Below, in pieces: positions 1 to 6,308 of a DNA stretch of 35,260 nt (positions are counted from its first letter, which is position 1; each line of letters opens with the position of its first letter). Made by a program: the position numbers and the translations under genes. A model generated the notes under the pieces. The model was given only the letters and a program-made list of their open reading frames with translations, was not told the origin of the DNA and did not search any database. Source of the DNA: Candidatus Kuenenbacteria bacterium (lineage in GTDB: Bacteria; Patescibacteriota; Patescibacteriia; UBA2196; GWA2-42-15); contig JAAZMX010000034.1 in NCBI GenBank assembly GCA_012798565.1, positions 1 through 35,260 of the forward strand. The letters are read 5' to 3'.

Positions 1-44
1 CAAAGATCAAGACATATTAAACCGCGTTCCTGGTAATTTCTCAT
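1..44 (-). CDS. 5' fragment of a reading frame inside the terminal repeat
   Basis: An ATG at 44-42 on the minus strand opens a frame that runs out of the window. It is identical to the better visible copy at 35214-35260, which begins MRNYQERGLICLDLW. If the repeat is an insertion-sequence end, this would be the start of its transposase, about 93 bp in from the element edge. Too short to recognise; the call rests only on position within the repeat. Confidence 0.25.
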   Translation of the reverse strand, partial: MRNYQERGLICLDL

Positions 45-137
45 AAGATAAAATACATTAGAATTAACCTTTGATTTTACCCAAAACTTTTACTTTGGGC
101 AATTTATGGGTGTTACCTATGTATCTCATCTTCTGCA
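1..137. repeat. 137-bp terminal inverted repeat, left copy
   Basis: Bases 1-137 are an exact reverse complement of 35121-35257. Outside this stretch the two flanks differ at once (base 138 against base 35120). The outer edge of the shared block, at base 137, reads inward as TGCAGAAGATGAGATACATA, and the shared part runs off the window end. This is what one expects if both window ends run into the same end of a multicopy insertion element and assembly stopped there. It resembles ends of some insertion sequences, but I cannot name a family from sequence alone. Confidence 0.85.
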
Positions 138-187
138 GAGAGAAGTAAGGGAGGCGAAACAACCCAAAGCCTGGGCTGCGGATCAAT

Positions 188-219
188 TTAATAAAGGAAG
201 GCACCCTTTGGGCGCCTTC
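188..219 (-). terminator. Terminator after the small zinc-finger gene
   Basis: The inverted repeat GAAGGCaCCC/GGGcGCCTTC (197-219) lies six bases beyond the stop codon of the gene ending at 225. On the minus strand it is followed by CTTTATTAAA, a modest U-rich tail. Position and stem make a factor-independent terminator likely. Confidence 0.6.
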
Positions 220-224
220 ATGTT

Positions 225-470
225 TTATTTTATACCGTTAAGTTCCTTTAATGTTTGCCAAAATTTTTCCCAATATTCATCGGGCGATACCCCTCTTCCA
301 CGAGAATGATCCAAGCTGGTAATGTCATCGAGGCTTCTTTGACAACGGTGACAATTGCTCAAATGTTTTTTGAGCCGAGAAAATTTAGGGTTGTCGTCCT
401 TGTCATTTGCTTCAACATATTCCCGAAGCTGTTGATGGCTAGGGTGCCTTGTTCTTTTCTGAGTAGGCAT
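225..470 (-). CDS. Small zf-HC2-like (anti-sigma-type zinc finger) protein
   Basis: An 81-residue basic protein. Its centre shows the pattern H-P-S-x-x-x-L-x-x-Y (residues 9-18) followed by HLSNCHRCQ, i.e. the H...HxxxCxxC zinc-binding arrangement of zf-HC2 / anti-sigma zinc-finger domains. There is no membrane segment, unlike typical ZAS anti-sigma factors, and no sigma factor gene lies beside it, so the partner is unknown. The start is well set: AGGAGG lies 8 bases before the ATG, one of very few canonical Shine-Dalgarno sites in this window. It may act as a soluble regulator or a small zinc protein; the role is inferred only from the finger. Confidence 0.6.
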   Translation of the reverse strand: MPTQKRTRHPSHQQLREYVEANDKDDNPKFSRLKKHLSNCHRCQRSLDDITSLDHSRGRGVSPDEYWEKFWQTLKELNGIK

Positions 471-478
471 ACAGAGTC

Positions 479-484
479 CCTCCT
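479..484 (-). promoter_or_regulatory. Canonical Shine-Dalgarno site AGGAGG
   Basis: AGGAGG on the minus strand, 8 bases before the ATG at 470. It stands out because most other genes here, including the entire ribosomal operon, have none. Confidence 0.7.
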
Positions 485-557
485 GGTTAAAAGTTTTTTG
501 GTTTTTGGGATCTATGATGGGGTCGCTTACTGTTCGTTTTATATTTATTAAGGAAAG

Positions 558-1484
558 CTAGATAATTTTGATCGCTTCGCCAGCGACTGATTCCAGGAAA
601 TGGAAATGATAAAAGGCGGCCAGAAGTCCGAGGCCGATGACGAAGAGGCAGTGGATGATGATCGGTTTATGCTGGATTTTGATGCGGATGAAAATAGTCA
701 GGAGCAGGTTGATAGCGACAAAGACCAGAAGGAGAAGAAAGATTTTTTCCGCATAGTAAACAACAGTAGCGGTCAGGCCATGCTGGGTATCTTGGAAAGC
801 GACTTCCACTGTTTTGCCGCCGCTGACTTCGGTGACACCAGCTACGGCCGGCGCGACAGCCGTAGAGCCTTTGGCAAACTGTTCTTGGCCGGAACCAACA
901 TAGCTTTTGCCGAAGTGCTGGACGACAATAGTTGTTTCTCGGCCATTGATTTTGCCGACGGCAACGGCAATGCCGATTTCGGCGTAATTGCTATTCATGA
1001 TATTGGCTTTGTGTGTCGGGCTGTTCATCCAGGCAGTCATCGCTTCTTCGGCTTCGGAAAAATTCATAGCGAGGTTTTCGCCAGCGTAGGTATAGTTGTA
1101 GCCGGTCTGCTTGAACCATTCCCAAGGAGTGATGCCAGCGGGAGAATCATGGGCAAAGTAGTCATTAGCCAGCATATCCTTGGCTTTGAGGCTGGCGGAG
1201 TTATCCAAAGCGGTGTTGTGCATAAAGACAGGCAGACCAGCGGCAGCTCGTTCTTTGTTGGTGAGTTCGATGAGGCGGTTGGCAGTGACAGTAGAGAATT
1301 CGGCTTGGCTCGGAAAAGTGATAAAGAGCAGAACCGTGGTAAGAATTTTGCCAAATAAAATTAAGCCACTCAAAAAATTCAGGCTTTTGTGGCGCACCAG
1401 GTGCGGCTTATGGCCATTGGCTTCACAGGGGATGAAATAGTGATGCGTCTTTTTTTTGGGTTGACTCAAGAAATTTACTGACAC
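558..1484 (-). CDS. CAP (SCP/PR1)-domain membrane protein
   Basis: A 308-residue protein with a GTG start. After a basic His-rich N-terminus comes a hydrophobic segment (about residues 38-58), then a CAP domain (about 65-195). CAP hallmarks are NKERAAAGLP, YFAHDSP with the cavity His, YAGENLA with the cavity Glu, and WMNSPTHKANIMN with the second His. A linker leads to two more hydrophobic stretches (about residues 245-265 and 272-290). The CAP domain should therefore lie outside the membrane, anchored on both sides. Bacterial CAP proteins are secreted or surface proteins whose biochemical activity is mostly unknown. A good extended -10 promoter lies just upstream at 1513-1541. No clear terminator follows. 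Confidence 0.85.
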   Translation of the reverse strand: MSVNFLSQPKKKTHHYFIPCEANGHKPHLVRHKSLNFLSGLILFGKILTTVLLFITFPSQAEFSTVTANRLIELTNKERAAAGLPVFMHNTALDNSASLKAKDMLANDYFAHDSPAGITPWEWFKQTGYNYTYAGENLAMNFSEAEEAMTAWMNSPTHKANIMNSNYAEIGIAVAVGKINGRETTIVVQHFGKSYVGSGQEQFAKGSTAVAPAVAGVTEVSGGKTVEVAFQDTQHGLTATVVYYAEKIFLLLLVFVAINLLLTIFIRIKIQHKPIIIHCLFVIGLGLLAAFYHFHFLESVAGEAIKII

Positions 1485-1512
1485 AGTGGCGGTTGATTAG
1501 TTGATTGTTTTT

Positions 1513-1541
1513 ATTATAACACAAAAATAGAAAAACATCAA
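1513..1541 (-). promoter_or_regulatory. Promoter of the CAP-domain gene
   Basis: On the minus strand TTGATG (1541-1536), 17-base spacer, TATAAT (1518-1513) preceded by TGT, giving an extended -10. The predicted transcription start is near 1506, about 22 bases before the GTG start. Confidence 0.65.
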
Positions 1542-1770
1542 AGCACGAGAACATTTAAGCATTTAAACATTTAAGCATTTAAACATTTAAGCACTTAAAC
1601 ACTTAAACACTAGAACATTAAATCATTAAAGCACTAAAGCACTAGAACATTAAAACATTAGGACACGAGAACATTTAAACATCTAAACATTTAAACATTA
1701 AAGCACAAAAACATAGAAATACTAGAACATAGAGCATAGAACACTAAAACATTAAAACATTAAAACAAAT
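1542..1770. repeat. Degenerate A/T-rich array of about 10-base units (acatttaagc type)
   Basis: The 300-base gap between the CAP gene and the glycosyltransferase holds no gene. It is filled by some two dozen units of roughly ten bases such as acatttaagc, atttaaacat, cactagaaca and cattaaaaca. The unit length is close to one helical turn. The same unit recurs at 2921-2976, 19596-19632, 32613-32645 and inside alaS (34365-34400). No spacers of constant length exist, so this is not a CRISPR array. Confidence 0.75.
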
Positions 1771-1785
1771 AGATAAAAGTAATTT

Positions 1786-2907
1786 TTATATTTTCATGGA
1801 GAAGATTTTTTGCTGCGGTATATTTTGAGTCAGATTGGCAATATAGTTTTTAATTTGCTCTTCGAAACGCTTGGTAGAAAATTGCGAGGCATGGTCTTTG
1901 ATCAGCGCGGGGCGGTATTTTTCCGGCTGAAAACGAAGCAGACGATAAGCGAGGGATTCCCAGGTCTGCTCTTCAAAAAATTCGCCGGTCTGGCCGGGGA
2001 TGATCGTTTCCAGAGCGCCACCGGCTGCGAAAGCGATCACCGGCCGGCCACTAGCCATGGCTTCAACAGCCGTGATGCCAAAATCCTCTACCTGCGGATT
2101 GAGATAGGCGAGACAATCGGCATAAAGATTTTTTTTGATTTGGTCATCGACCGGACCGAGAAACTCAATATTTTTGAAGGCCATTTTTTGGAGTCGCTGT
2201 CTTTCCGGGCCGTCGCCGAAGATTTTCAGGGGCAGGCCGAGTTTATTGAAAGCGCGGATAGCCAGATCGTATTTTTTGTAAGCGACGAGGCGGCCGCCAG
2301 CGAGGTAATAGTTGCCGGGCTGGTTGGAAATAGCAAAGAAGTCGGTGTTGACCGGCGGATAGATGACCACGCTGTCGCGCTGGTAATATTTTTTGATGCG
2401 TTCCTGGACTACCCGGGAGTTGGCGATAAAATAGTCAATTTTTTGAGCGGCCAGAAAATCGAGGTGGCGGAGGCGCGGCAGAAATAAGGGGATGATTTTT
2501 TTGATGAAGCGGGGGTAATTCAATTCCTCAACATAAGAATCGGCATCGTGCCAGAGAAAGCGGGTGGGCGTGTGGCAATAGCAGATATGCAGGGAGTCCT
2601 CGGAGACCTGGATGTTTTTGGCAAAAGAGGAGGCGGAGCTGATGACGATGTCATAGTTTTTCAGGCGGTGGCGGCTGGCGGCCCAAGGCATTAGCGTCAA
2701 ATACCATTGGTAGTTGCGGTGGGACAAGGGCAGGTATTGGAGCCAAGTAGAATGGATTTTGTGTTCTGGAAAAATATCCCCAGCTTTGTTTTTATTATAG
2801 AGCAAAACAAAGATCGGGCTATTGGCATAAACCCGCTCCAGGCTGGAGAGCACTTTTTCAGCTCCGCCCAGTTGGATGAGATAATCATGGACGAGCGCGA
2901 TAGACAT
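1786..2907 (-). CDS. GT4-type glycosyltransferase
   Basis: A 373-residue GT-B glycosyltransferase of the GT4 (glycosyl transferases group 1) type. The N-terminal acceptor domain starts MSIALVHDYLIQLGGAEKV, with the glycine-rich loop after the first strand. The C-terminal nucleotide-sugar domain has GGRLVAYKKYDLAI, KIFGDGPER and the EDFGITAVEA motif (E-x7-E type, donor ribose/phosphate binding). N-terminal features (CYCHTPTRFLWH) resemble WbaZ-like mannosyltransferases, so surface polysaccharide assembly is the likely role. Sugar and acceptor cannot be read from sequence. A putative -10 element TAAGAT lies six bases before the ATG, suggesting a leaderless message. Confidence 0.88.
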   Translation of the reverse strand: MSIALVHDYLIQLGGAEKVLSSLERVYANSPIFVLLYNKNKAGDIFPEHKIHSTWLQYLPLSHRNYQWYLTLMPWAASRHRLKNYDIVISSASSFAKNIQVSEDSLHICYCHTPTRFLWHDADSYVEELNYPRFIKKIIPLFLPRLRHLDFLAAQKIDYFIANSRVVQERIKKYYQRDSVVIYPPVNTDFFAISNQPGNYYLAGGRLVAYKKYDLAIRAFNKLGLPLKIFGDGPERQRLQKMAFKNIEFLGPVDDQIKKNLYADCLAYLNPQVEDFGITAVEAMASGRPVIAFAAGGALETIIPGQTGEFFEEQTWESLAYRLLRFQPEKYRPALIKDHASQFSTKRFEEQIKNYIANLTQNIPQQKIFSMKI

Positions 2908-2913
2908 GGCCTC

Positions 2914-2941
2914 ATCTTAACACAAGAATATAAAAACACAA
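2914..2941 (-). promoter_or_regulatory. Possible leaderless promoter of the glycosyltransferase
   Basis: On the minus strand TTGTGT (2941-2936), 16 bases, TAAGAT (2919-2914), with the ATG at 2907 only six bases beyond. The -35 is weak (TTG only) and overlaps the A/T repeat. alaS has the same TAAGAT-N6-ATG layout. Confidence 0.4.
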
Positions 2942-2976
2942 GAACATTTAAGCATATAAACATTTAAGCACTATAA
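2921..2976. repeat. Short block of the A/T-rich decamer-like repeat
   Basis: Units such as acacaagaat, aaaaacacaa and acatttaagc match the long array at 1542-1770. It fills the spacer just upstream of the glycosyltransferase gene. Confidence 0.6.
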
Positions 2977-2977
2977 C

Positions 2978-2998
2978 AAAAAGGCCCTTTGGGAGGCC
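2978..2998 (-). terminator. Weak terminator after the small unknown gene at 3029
   Basis: GGCCTccCaaaGGGCC hairpin (2983-2998) followed on the minus strand by CTTTTTG. The stem is short and imperfect; a T-run also exists on the plus side. Confidence 0.45.
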
Positions 2999-3028
2999 GT
3001 TTTTGGGGGGAATGATAAAATAGTAAGA

Positions 3029-3340
3029 TTATTTTTTGGTTGGTAGGCCGAGGGATTCATAGATAGCTTTTTGGGCGAATTCTTCAGTAATATTTTTTTC
3101 TTTGATAATTTGTTTGGCTAGGTTTCTAGCCTGCCAAGATTCTATTTTGTGGGGGCCACTTTCTTTGACCATTTTTATAATTTCTTGACGTTTATCGGGC
3201 GTTAGACAATGATAATCGTGTTTATTTAAGGATTCTTCAAAGGTTTTTGGGGTTACTATTGGGGGAGTTGTTTTTTGGGCTGACTGGGGAGCGGATTTAG
3301 AATTTGAGTCATTTTTTGGGTTTATTAAGGGTTGGGTCAA
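3029..3340 (-). CDS. Unknown small protein, possibly 3' part of a frameshifted gene
   Basis: A 103-residue frame that can only start at TTG (3340), two codons after a stop in its own frame and inside the end of the frame 3309-3545. The first half is Ser/Pro/Lys-rich and looks disordered; the second half (about residues 45-103) is charged and probably helical. I recognise no family. The disordered low-complexity style continues smoothly from the preceding frame. A run of six A near the overlap is an easy place for an indel, so the two frames may be one gene of about 170 codons broken by a one-base change or sequencing error. Overlapping, coupled genes are the alternative. Confidence 0.45.
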   Translation of the reverse strand: MTQPLINPKNDSNSKSAPQSAQKTTPPIVTPKTFEESLNKHDYHCLTPDKRQEIIKMVKESGPHKIESWQARNLAKQIIKEKNITEEFAQKAIYESLGLPTKK

Positions 3341-3545
3341 GTAGACCTAGGACTTGAGTGGTGAATTTTTTTTGGTGTTTTGTTTGGCTATAGAGTCTTT
3401 CCAAAAAATTGCGCTGGCGAGGTTTTGTTGTCGCCTGCTGGGGGTTTAGCCGGTCGGGAAATTTTTGACCAGGAGGCTGATTAGTTTGAGATTTAGAGGG
3501 CATGCCACCCTTTAGAATTAGGTTGGATACTTGAAGGTGATCCAT
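3309..3545 (-). CDS. Unknown small protein, Gln/Pro/Lys-rich, possibly 5' part of a frameshifted gene
   Basis: A 78-residue frame, basic and rich in Gln, Pro, Lys and Thr, with no recognised domain or membrane segment. The first ATG (3545) has no ribosome site. An in-frame ATG at 3503 is preceded by AAAGGGTGG, a better start giving MPSKSQTNQPP and 64 residues. Its end overlaps the next frame (3029-3340) by 32 bases in the +1 frame. It sits 18 bases downstream of the stop of the second glycosyltransferase, so it may be in that transcript. Confidence 0.4.
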   Translation of the reverse strand: MDHLQVSNLILKGGMPSKSQTNQPPGQKFPDRLNPQQATTKPRQRNFLERLYSQTKHQKKFTTQVLGLLDPTLNKPKK

Positions 3546-3563
3546 ATTATTTTTTTAGATTAA

Positions 3564-4712
3564 TTATTTTTGGCCGACGATTTCGCGCCAGTAGGCGACG
3601 ACATTTTTGACGCTGGTGTCCCAGTCGTATTTTTGCCAAACATGCTGGTAGGCGTTGGCGCCCATTTGACGGGCGAGATTATCATCAGAGAGGAGTAGGA
3701 TTATTTTTTCCACCAGGCGTTTGGCATTATTGACGGGGGCAAGCCAGCCGGTTTGTCCGTTTATGATGATCTCTTTGGCGCCGGTGGTGGCGGAAGCGAC
3801 AGTCGGTTTGCCGGCGGCCGCAGCTTCCAAGATGACTTTACCAAAACTTTCATGGCGCGAGGGCAGGACAAAGATATCGGCGGCGTGAAAGTAATTTAAC
3901 AGCCCCTGATAATTTATTTGTCCGAGTAATTTGACATTATTGGCCAATTGCCGGGCAGTGATTAATTTTTCAAGCTGGCTTTTTTCCGGGCCGTCGCCGG
4001 CGATAAGGAGAGTGGTCCGAGGGTAATGACGGACTACATTTTGGAAACATTTGAGCAGGGAGGGTAGATTTTTTTCGGTGGTGAGCCGACCGACAAAGAG
4101 CAGAATTTTTTGGCCGGCAAATTCATTTCTAATACTCAAAACAGCTTGGCTGTCCGGGGTTTTAAAATTTTCCAGATTGACTGGGGTGGGGATAACAGCA
4201 ATAGGCAGATCAAATCCGGCGCGAAGTAACTTTTTCTTGATACCTGAAGAAACCACGCGCAGGGCATCGGCCTTTTTGATGGTTAGTTTGCTCAAAGCCA
4301 AGAGGCCGAGACGCAAGGGATTTTCCTGAAGCCAGTAAGGATTGGCCCAGAAGTCGCCATGAAAATCAATAAGCAGCTTGGAGCCGTATTTTTTTTTGAG
4401 ACGATAGCCGGCTAGGCCGGTAAAGAAAGGATCCTGGCAAACGATAAGGTCGTAGTGATTGCCTCGGAAAAGGTCGGTAGCCACGGCGAGGATATTTTTG
4501 GGATAAGAGTAGGCCCAGGCAGAGGCTTTGGTGGGATAGCTAGAGACCCGGGGCGAGAGAGCCAGGGGTTGAAAGTTTCCTTTTTTTACTAAAACAATAA
4601 TGGACAATCGTTCGATCAATTGTCCATAAGCGCAGTGGCGAGAGACAGTATCGCCAGTGCTGGTTTTGGCCCCCAGAAGGGCGAGATCATTGGAGAGTAG
4701 CAAGACTTTCAT
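3564..4712 (-). CDS. GT4-type glycosyltransferase
   Basis: A 382-residue GT-B enzyme. The N-terminal part has MKVLLLSNDLALLGAKTSTG and LLIDFHGDFW; the C-terminal donor domain has LFVGRLTTEKNLPSLL, LIAGDGPEKSQL and RHESFGKVILEAAAAGKPTV, which carries the E-x7-E motif of GT4 enzymes. The length is normal. The start is two bases downstream of the stop of the receiver gene (4715), so the two are almost certainly co-transcribed. That pairing links a signalling receiver with an envelope or glycan enzyme, though a functional link is only suggested by the spacing. The sugar and acceptor are unknown. Confidence 0.88.
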   Translation of the reverse strand: MKVLLLSNDLALLGAKTSTGDTVSRHCAYGQLIERLSIIVLVKKGNFQPLALSPRVSSYPTKASAWAYSYPKNILAVATDLFRGNHYDLIVCQDPFFTGLAGYRLKKKYGSKLLIDFHGDFWANPYWLQENPLRLGLLALSKLTIKKADALRVVSSGIKKKLLRAGFDLPIAVIPTPVNLENFKTPDSQAVLSIRNEFAGQKILLFVGRLTTEKNLPSLLKCFQNVVRHYPRTTLLIAGDGPEKSQLEKLITARQLANNVKLLGQINYQGLLNYFHAADIFVLPSRHESFGKVILEAAAAGKPTVASATTGAKEIIINGQTGWLAPVNNAKRLVEKIILLLSDDNLARQMGANAYQHVWQKYDWDTSVKNVVAYWREIVGQK

Positions 4713-4714
4713 AA

Positions 4715-5083
4715 TTAGGCCAGAGATTTTATTTTTTCTACCAAATCGGAGATGCTATAGTCAATTTTGGTCAGATAGTCTTTGGCGCCCAATTCCAAGC
4801 CTTTTAGGCGGCTATCATCATCGGACAGATTGGAGATGATGACGACGGGAATATTTTTGGTGGCTTTGTTGGCTTTGATTTTTTTGAGCAGTTCCCAGCC
4901 GTCTATTTTGGGCAGGATAATATCCAAGACAATAATATCCGGTTTTTCCTTGAAGATTAAAGGCAGGGCTTTTTCGCCATCGGCGGCGGTCATAGTTTCC
5001 ATCCCGGCGACGCTCAATTGCGACTGCAGGGCGTATAAGAGCGAGGCCTCATCTTCGATGATGAGTATTTTTTTGCGGTTCAT
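4715..5083 (-). CDS. Single-domain response regulator (CheY-like receiver)
   Basis: A 122-residue protein that is only a receiver domain. The acidic pocket is E10-D11, the phospho-acceptor is D54 (IIVLDIILPKIDGW), the switch residue S84 (VVIISNLS) and the conserved lysine K106 (DYLTKID). There is no DNA-binding output domain, so it must act by protein contact or as a phosphate relay. It is divergent from the histidine kinase at 5165; the two promoters overlap in the 80-base gap, which makes them a probable pair. The start has no Shine-Dalgarno site. Confidence 0.9.
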   Translation of the reverse strand: MNRKKILIIEDEASLLYALQSQLSVAGMETMTAADGEKALPLIFKEKPDIIVLDIILPKIDGWELLKKIKANKATKNIPVVIISNLSDDDSRLKGLELGAKDYLTKIDYSISDLVEKIKSLA

Positions 5084-5112
5084 AGGCGTAGTATTATTTA
5101 AAGATCAATTTA

Positions 5113-5140
5113 ACTATAGCATTTTTTTACCAAAAATAAA
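5113..5140 (-). promoter_or_regulatory. Promoter of the receiver-glycosyltransferase transcript
   Basis: On the minus strand TATAGT (5118-5113) preceded by TGC, an extended -10, with a weak TTTATT 16 bases upstream. The predicted start is near 5106, leaving a leader of about 23 bases. It overlaps the opposing kinase promoter (5126-5154), so the two polymerases would compete. Confidence 0.6.
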
Positions 5141-5154
5141 ATATATGATATACT
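5126..5154 (+). promoter_or_regulatory. Promoter of the histidine kinase, leaderless
   Basis: TTTACC (5126-5131), 17 bases, TATACT (5149-5154) preceded by TGA (TGnTATACT, extended -10). The ATG at 5165 is ten bases after the -10, so transcription would start within about five bases of the start codon. Confidence 0.65.
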
Positions 5155-5164
5155 AATTACAGTT

Positions 5165-6163
5165 ATGAAAAAAATGGAAAAAGAAACAATTAAGCCTGAG
5201 AGTAGCGAGGGGCTACCCTCGCCTGAGCGCCTACCGGCCGAGGTAGAAAAGACAAAGTTTTGGGAAAACCCATCTTTTTTATTTGTGGCAATGGGCGTTT
5301 TGACAATGACCGCCATGATCGGCACTTATTTTGTGGCACAGAAATATAATGACCCGATTATTGTGATTGGCAGCGTGTCTCTGGTGGCTGGCATCACTAT
5401 TCTGATTGGCGGCATGGCCATTAAAGCGATGGAGCAGCTGTCCGCGGCCAATCGGATGAAAACCGAGTTTGTGTCAATTGCTTCGCACCAGCTTCGAACT
5501 CCCCTGTCGATTATCAAATGGTATGTGGAATTCTTGGCCCAAAAGAACAAGCAAGCCAATTTGACGCCGGAACAGATAAATTACCTAAAGATTATCAGTG
5601 ATTCCAACCAGCGGATGATCAGATTGGTCAATGATTTATTGGATATTTCTAGGATAGAGGGGAAGCGTATCCAGATTCACCCGGAGAAGGTCAGTCTGGT
5701 GGAGTTGAGCAAGAATATTATTCAAGAGAATCAACCCTTAGCGGATAAAAAGAATATCAAGGTAAGCATCAAAAGCGATGATAATATTCCTCTGCTTTTT
5801 GTCGATCCCAAAAGAATCAGCATGGTAGTGGAAAATCTTTTTTCCAACGCGGTGAAATATATAAAAGAAGAGAATGGCGGGACAATTTCCGTGGAGATTT
5901 TCCGGGAAGATAGTAAGATTATTTTCAGTATCGCCGACAACGGGGTAGGTATCCCGGACAAGGACAAGAAGAAGATATTTAAAAAGTTTTTCCGGGCGGA
6001 GAATACCATGAAACTGCAGACCAGCGGGACAGGCCTGGGCCTATTTATTGCCAAAGCGATCATAGAGTCGCATAAAGGCACAATGTGGTTTGTGTCCAAA
6101 GAGGGCGAGGGGACGACGTTTTATTTCAAATTGCCGATCAAGAGCCGGGGGTTTGAAGAGTAG
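5165..6163 (+). CDS. Membrane-bound sensor histidine kinase
   Basis: 332 residues. A short cytoplasmic N-terminus is followed by two membrane segments (about residues 38-58 and 64-84) with almost no loop between them, so there is no extracytoplasmic sensor domain. The HisKA dimerisation domain has H108 in SHQLRTPLS. The HATPase_c domain has the N box NLFSNAVKYI, G1 DNGVGIPDKD, the F box FKKFFRAEN and G2 GTGLGLFIAKAI. All catalytic motifs are intact. Stimulus is unknown; sensing within the membrane is one possibility. The likely partner is the divergent receiver at 4715-5083. Residues 13-28 are encoded by two small hairpins that may be an inserted repeat. Confidence 0.93.
   Translation: MKKMEKETIKPESSEGLPSPERLPAEVEKTKFWENPSFLFVAMGVLTMTAMIGTYFVAQKYNDPIIVIGSVSLVAGITILIGGMAIKAMEQLSAANRMKTEFVSIASHQLRTPLSIIKWYVEFLAQKNKQANLTPEQINYLKIISDSNQRMIRLVNDLLDISRIEGKRIQIHPEKVSLVELSKNIIQENQPLADKKNIKVSIKSDDNIPLLFVDPKRISMVVENLFSNAVKYIKEENGGTISVEIFREDSKIIFSIADNGVGIPDKDKKKIFKKFFRAENTMKLQTSGTGLGLFIAKAIIESHKGTMWFVSKEGEGTTFYFKLPIKSRGFEE
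5205..5246. repeat. Palindromic element in the kinase N-terminal coding region
   Basis: Two adjacent hairpins: GCGAGGG-gcta-CCCTCGC (5205-5222) and CTACC-ggccga-GGTAG (5231-5246). They encode the Pro/Glu-rich tail before the first membrane helix. The two-hairpin layout resembles the repeats in alaS and mnmA, but no second copy of this exact sequence is seen here. Confidence 0.4.
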
Positions 6164-6198
6164 AAAAGGAAAGTCTAATTTGATTTTTATTATAATAG

Positions 6199-6231
6199 AA
6201 AATACCCGAGCCGAAGCCAGGGTATTTTTTT
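6199..6231. terminator. Bidirectional terminator after the kinase
   Basis: AAAATACCC (6199-6207) pairs with GGGTATTTT (6220-6228), a 9-bp stem, followed on the plus strand by a T-run. It lies in the convergent gap between the kinase and secY. Confidence 0.8.
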
Positions 6232-6238
6232 ATTAACT

Positions 6239-6282
6239 AAAAAATGCTTATTGGGCAAGCGAGCTTAATAAGCATTTTTTAA
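6239..6282. terminator. Second bidirectional terminator, end of the ribosomal operon
   Basis: A perfect 14-bp inverted repeat AAAAAATGCTTATT/AATAAGCATTTTTT (6239-6252 and 6267-6280). The A/T flanks give a U-tract in either direction. It probably ends the secY transcript on the minus strand. Confidence 0.8.
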
Positions 6283-6308
6283 GTTACAGTTTGGTTTTTT
6301 GAATCAAT

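Noticed and set aside
600-1358. Long plus-strand reading frame of 252 codons
   Set aside because: It is the antisense of the CAP-domain gene, has atypical composition, and the minus strand has a clear domain and promoter.
1542-1770. CRISPR-like repeat array
   Set aside because: Units are about ten bases, degenerate and contiguous, with no spacers of constant size and no cas genes nearby.
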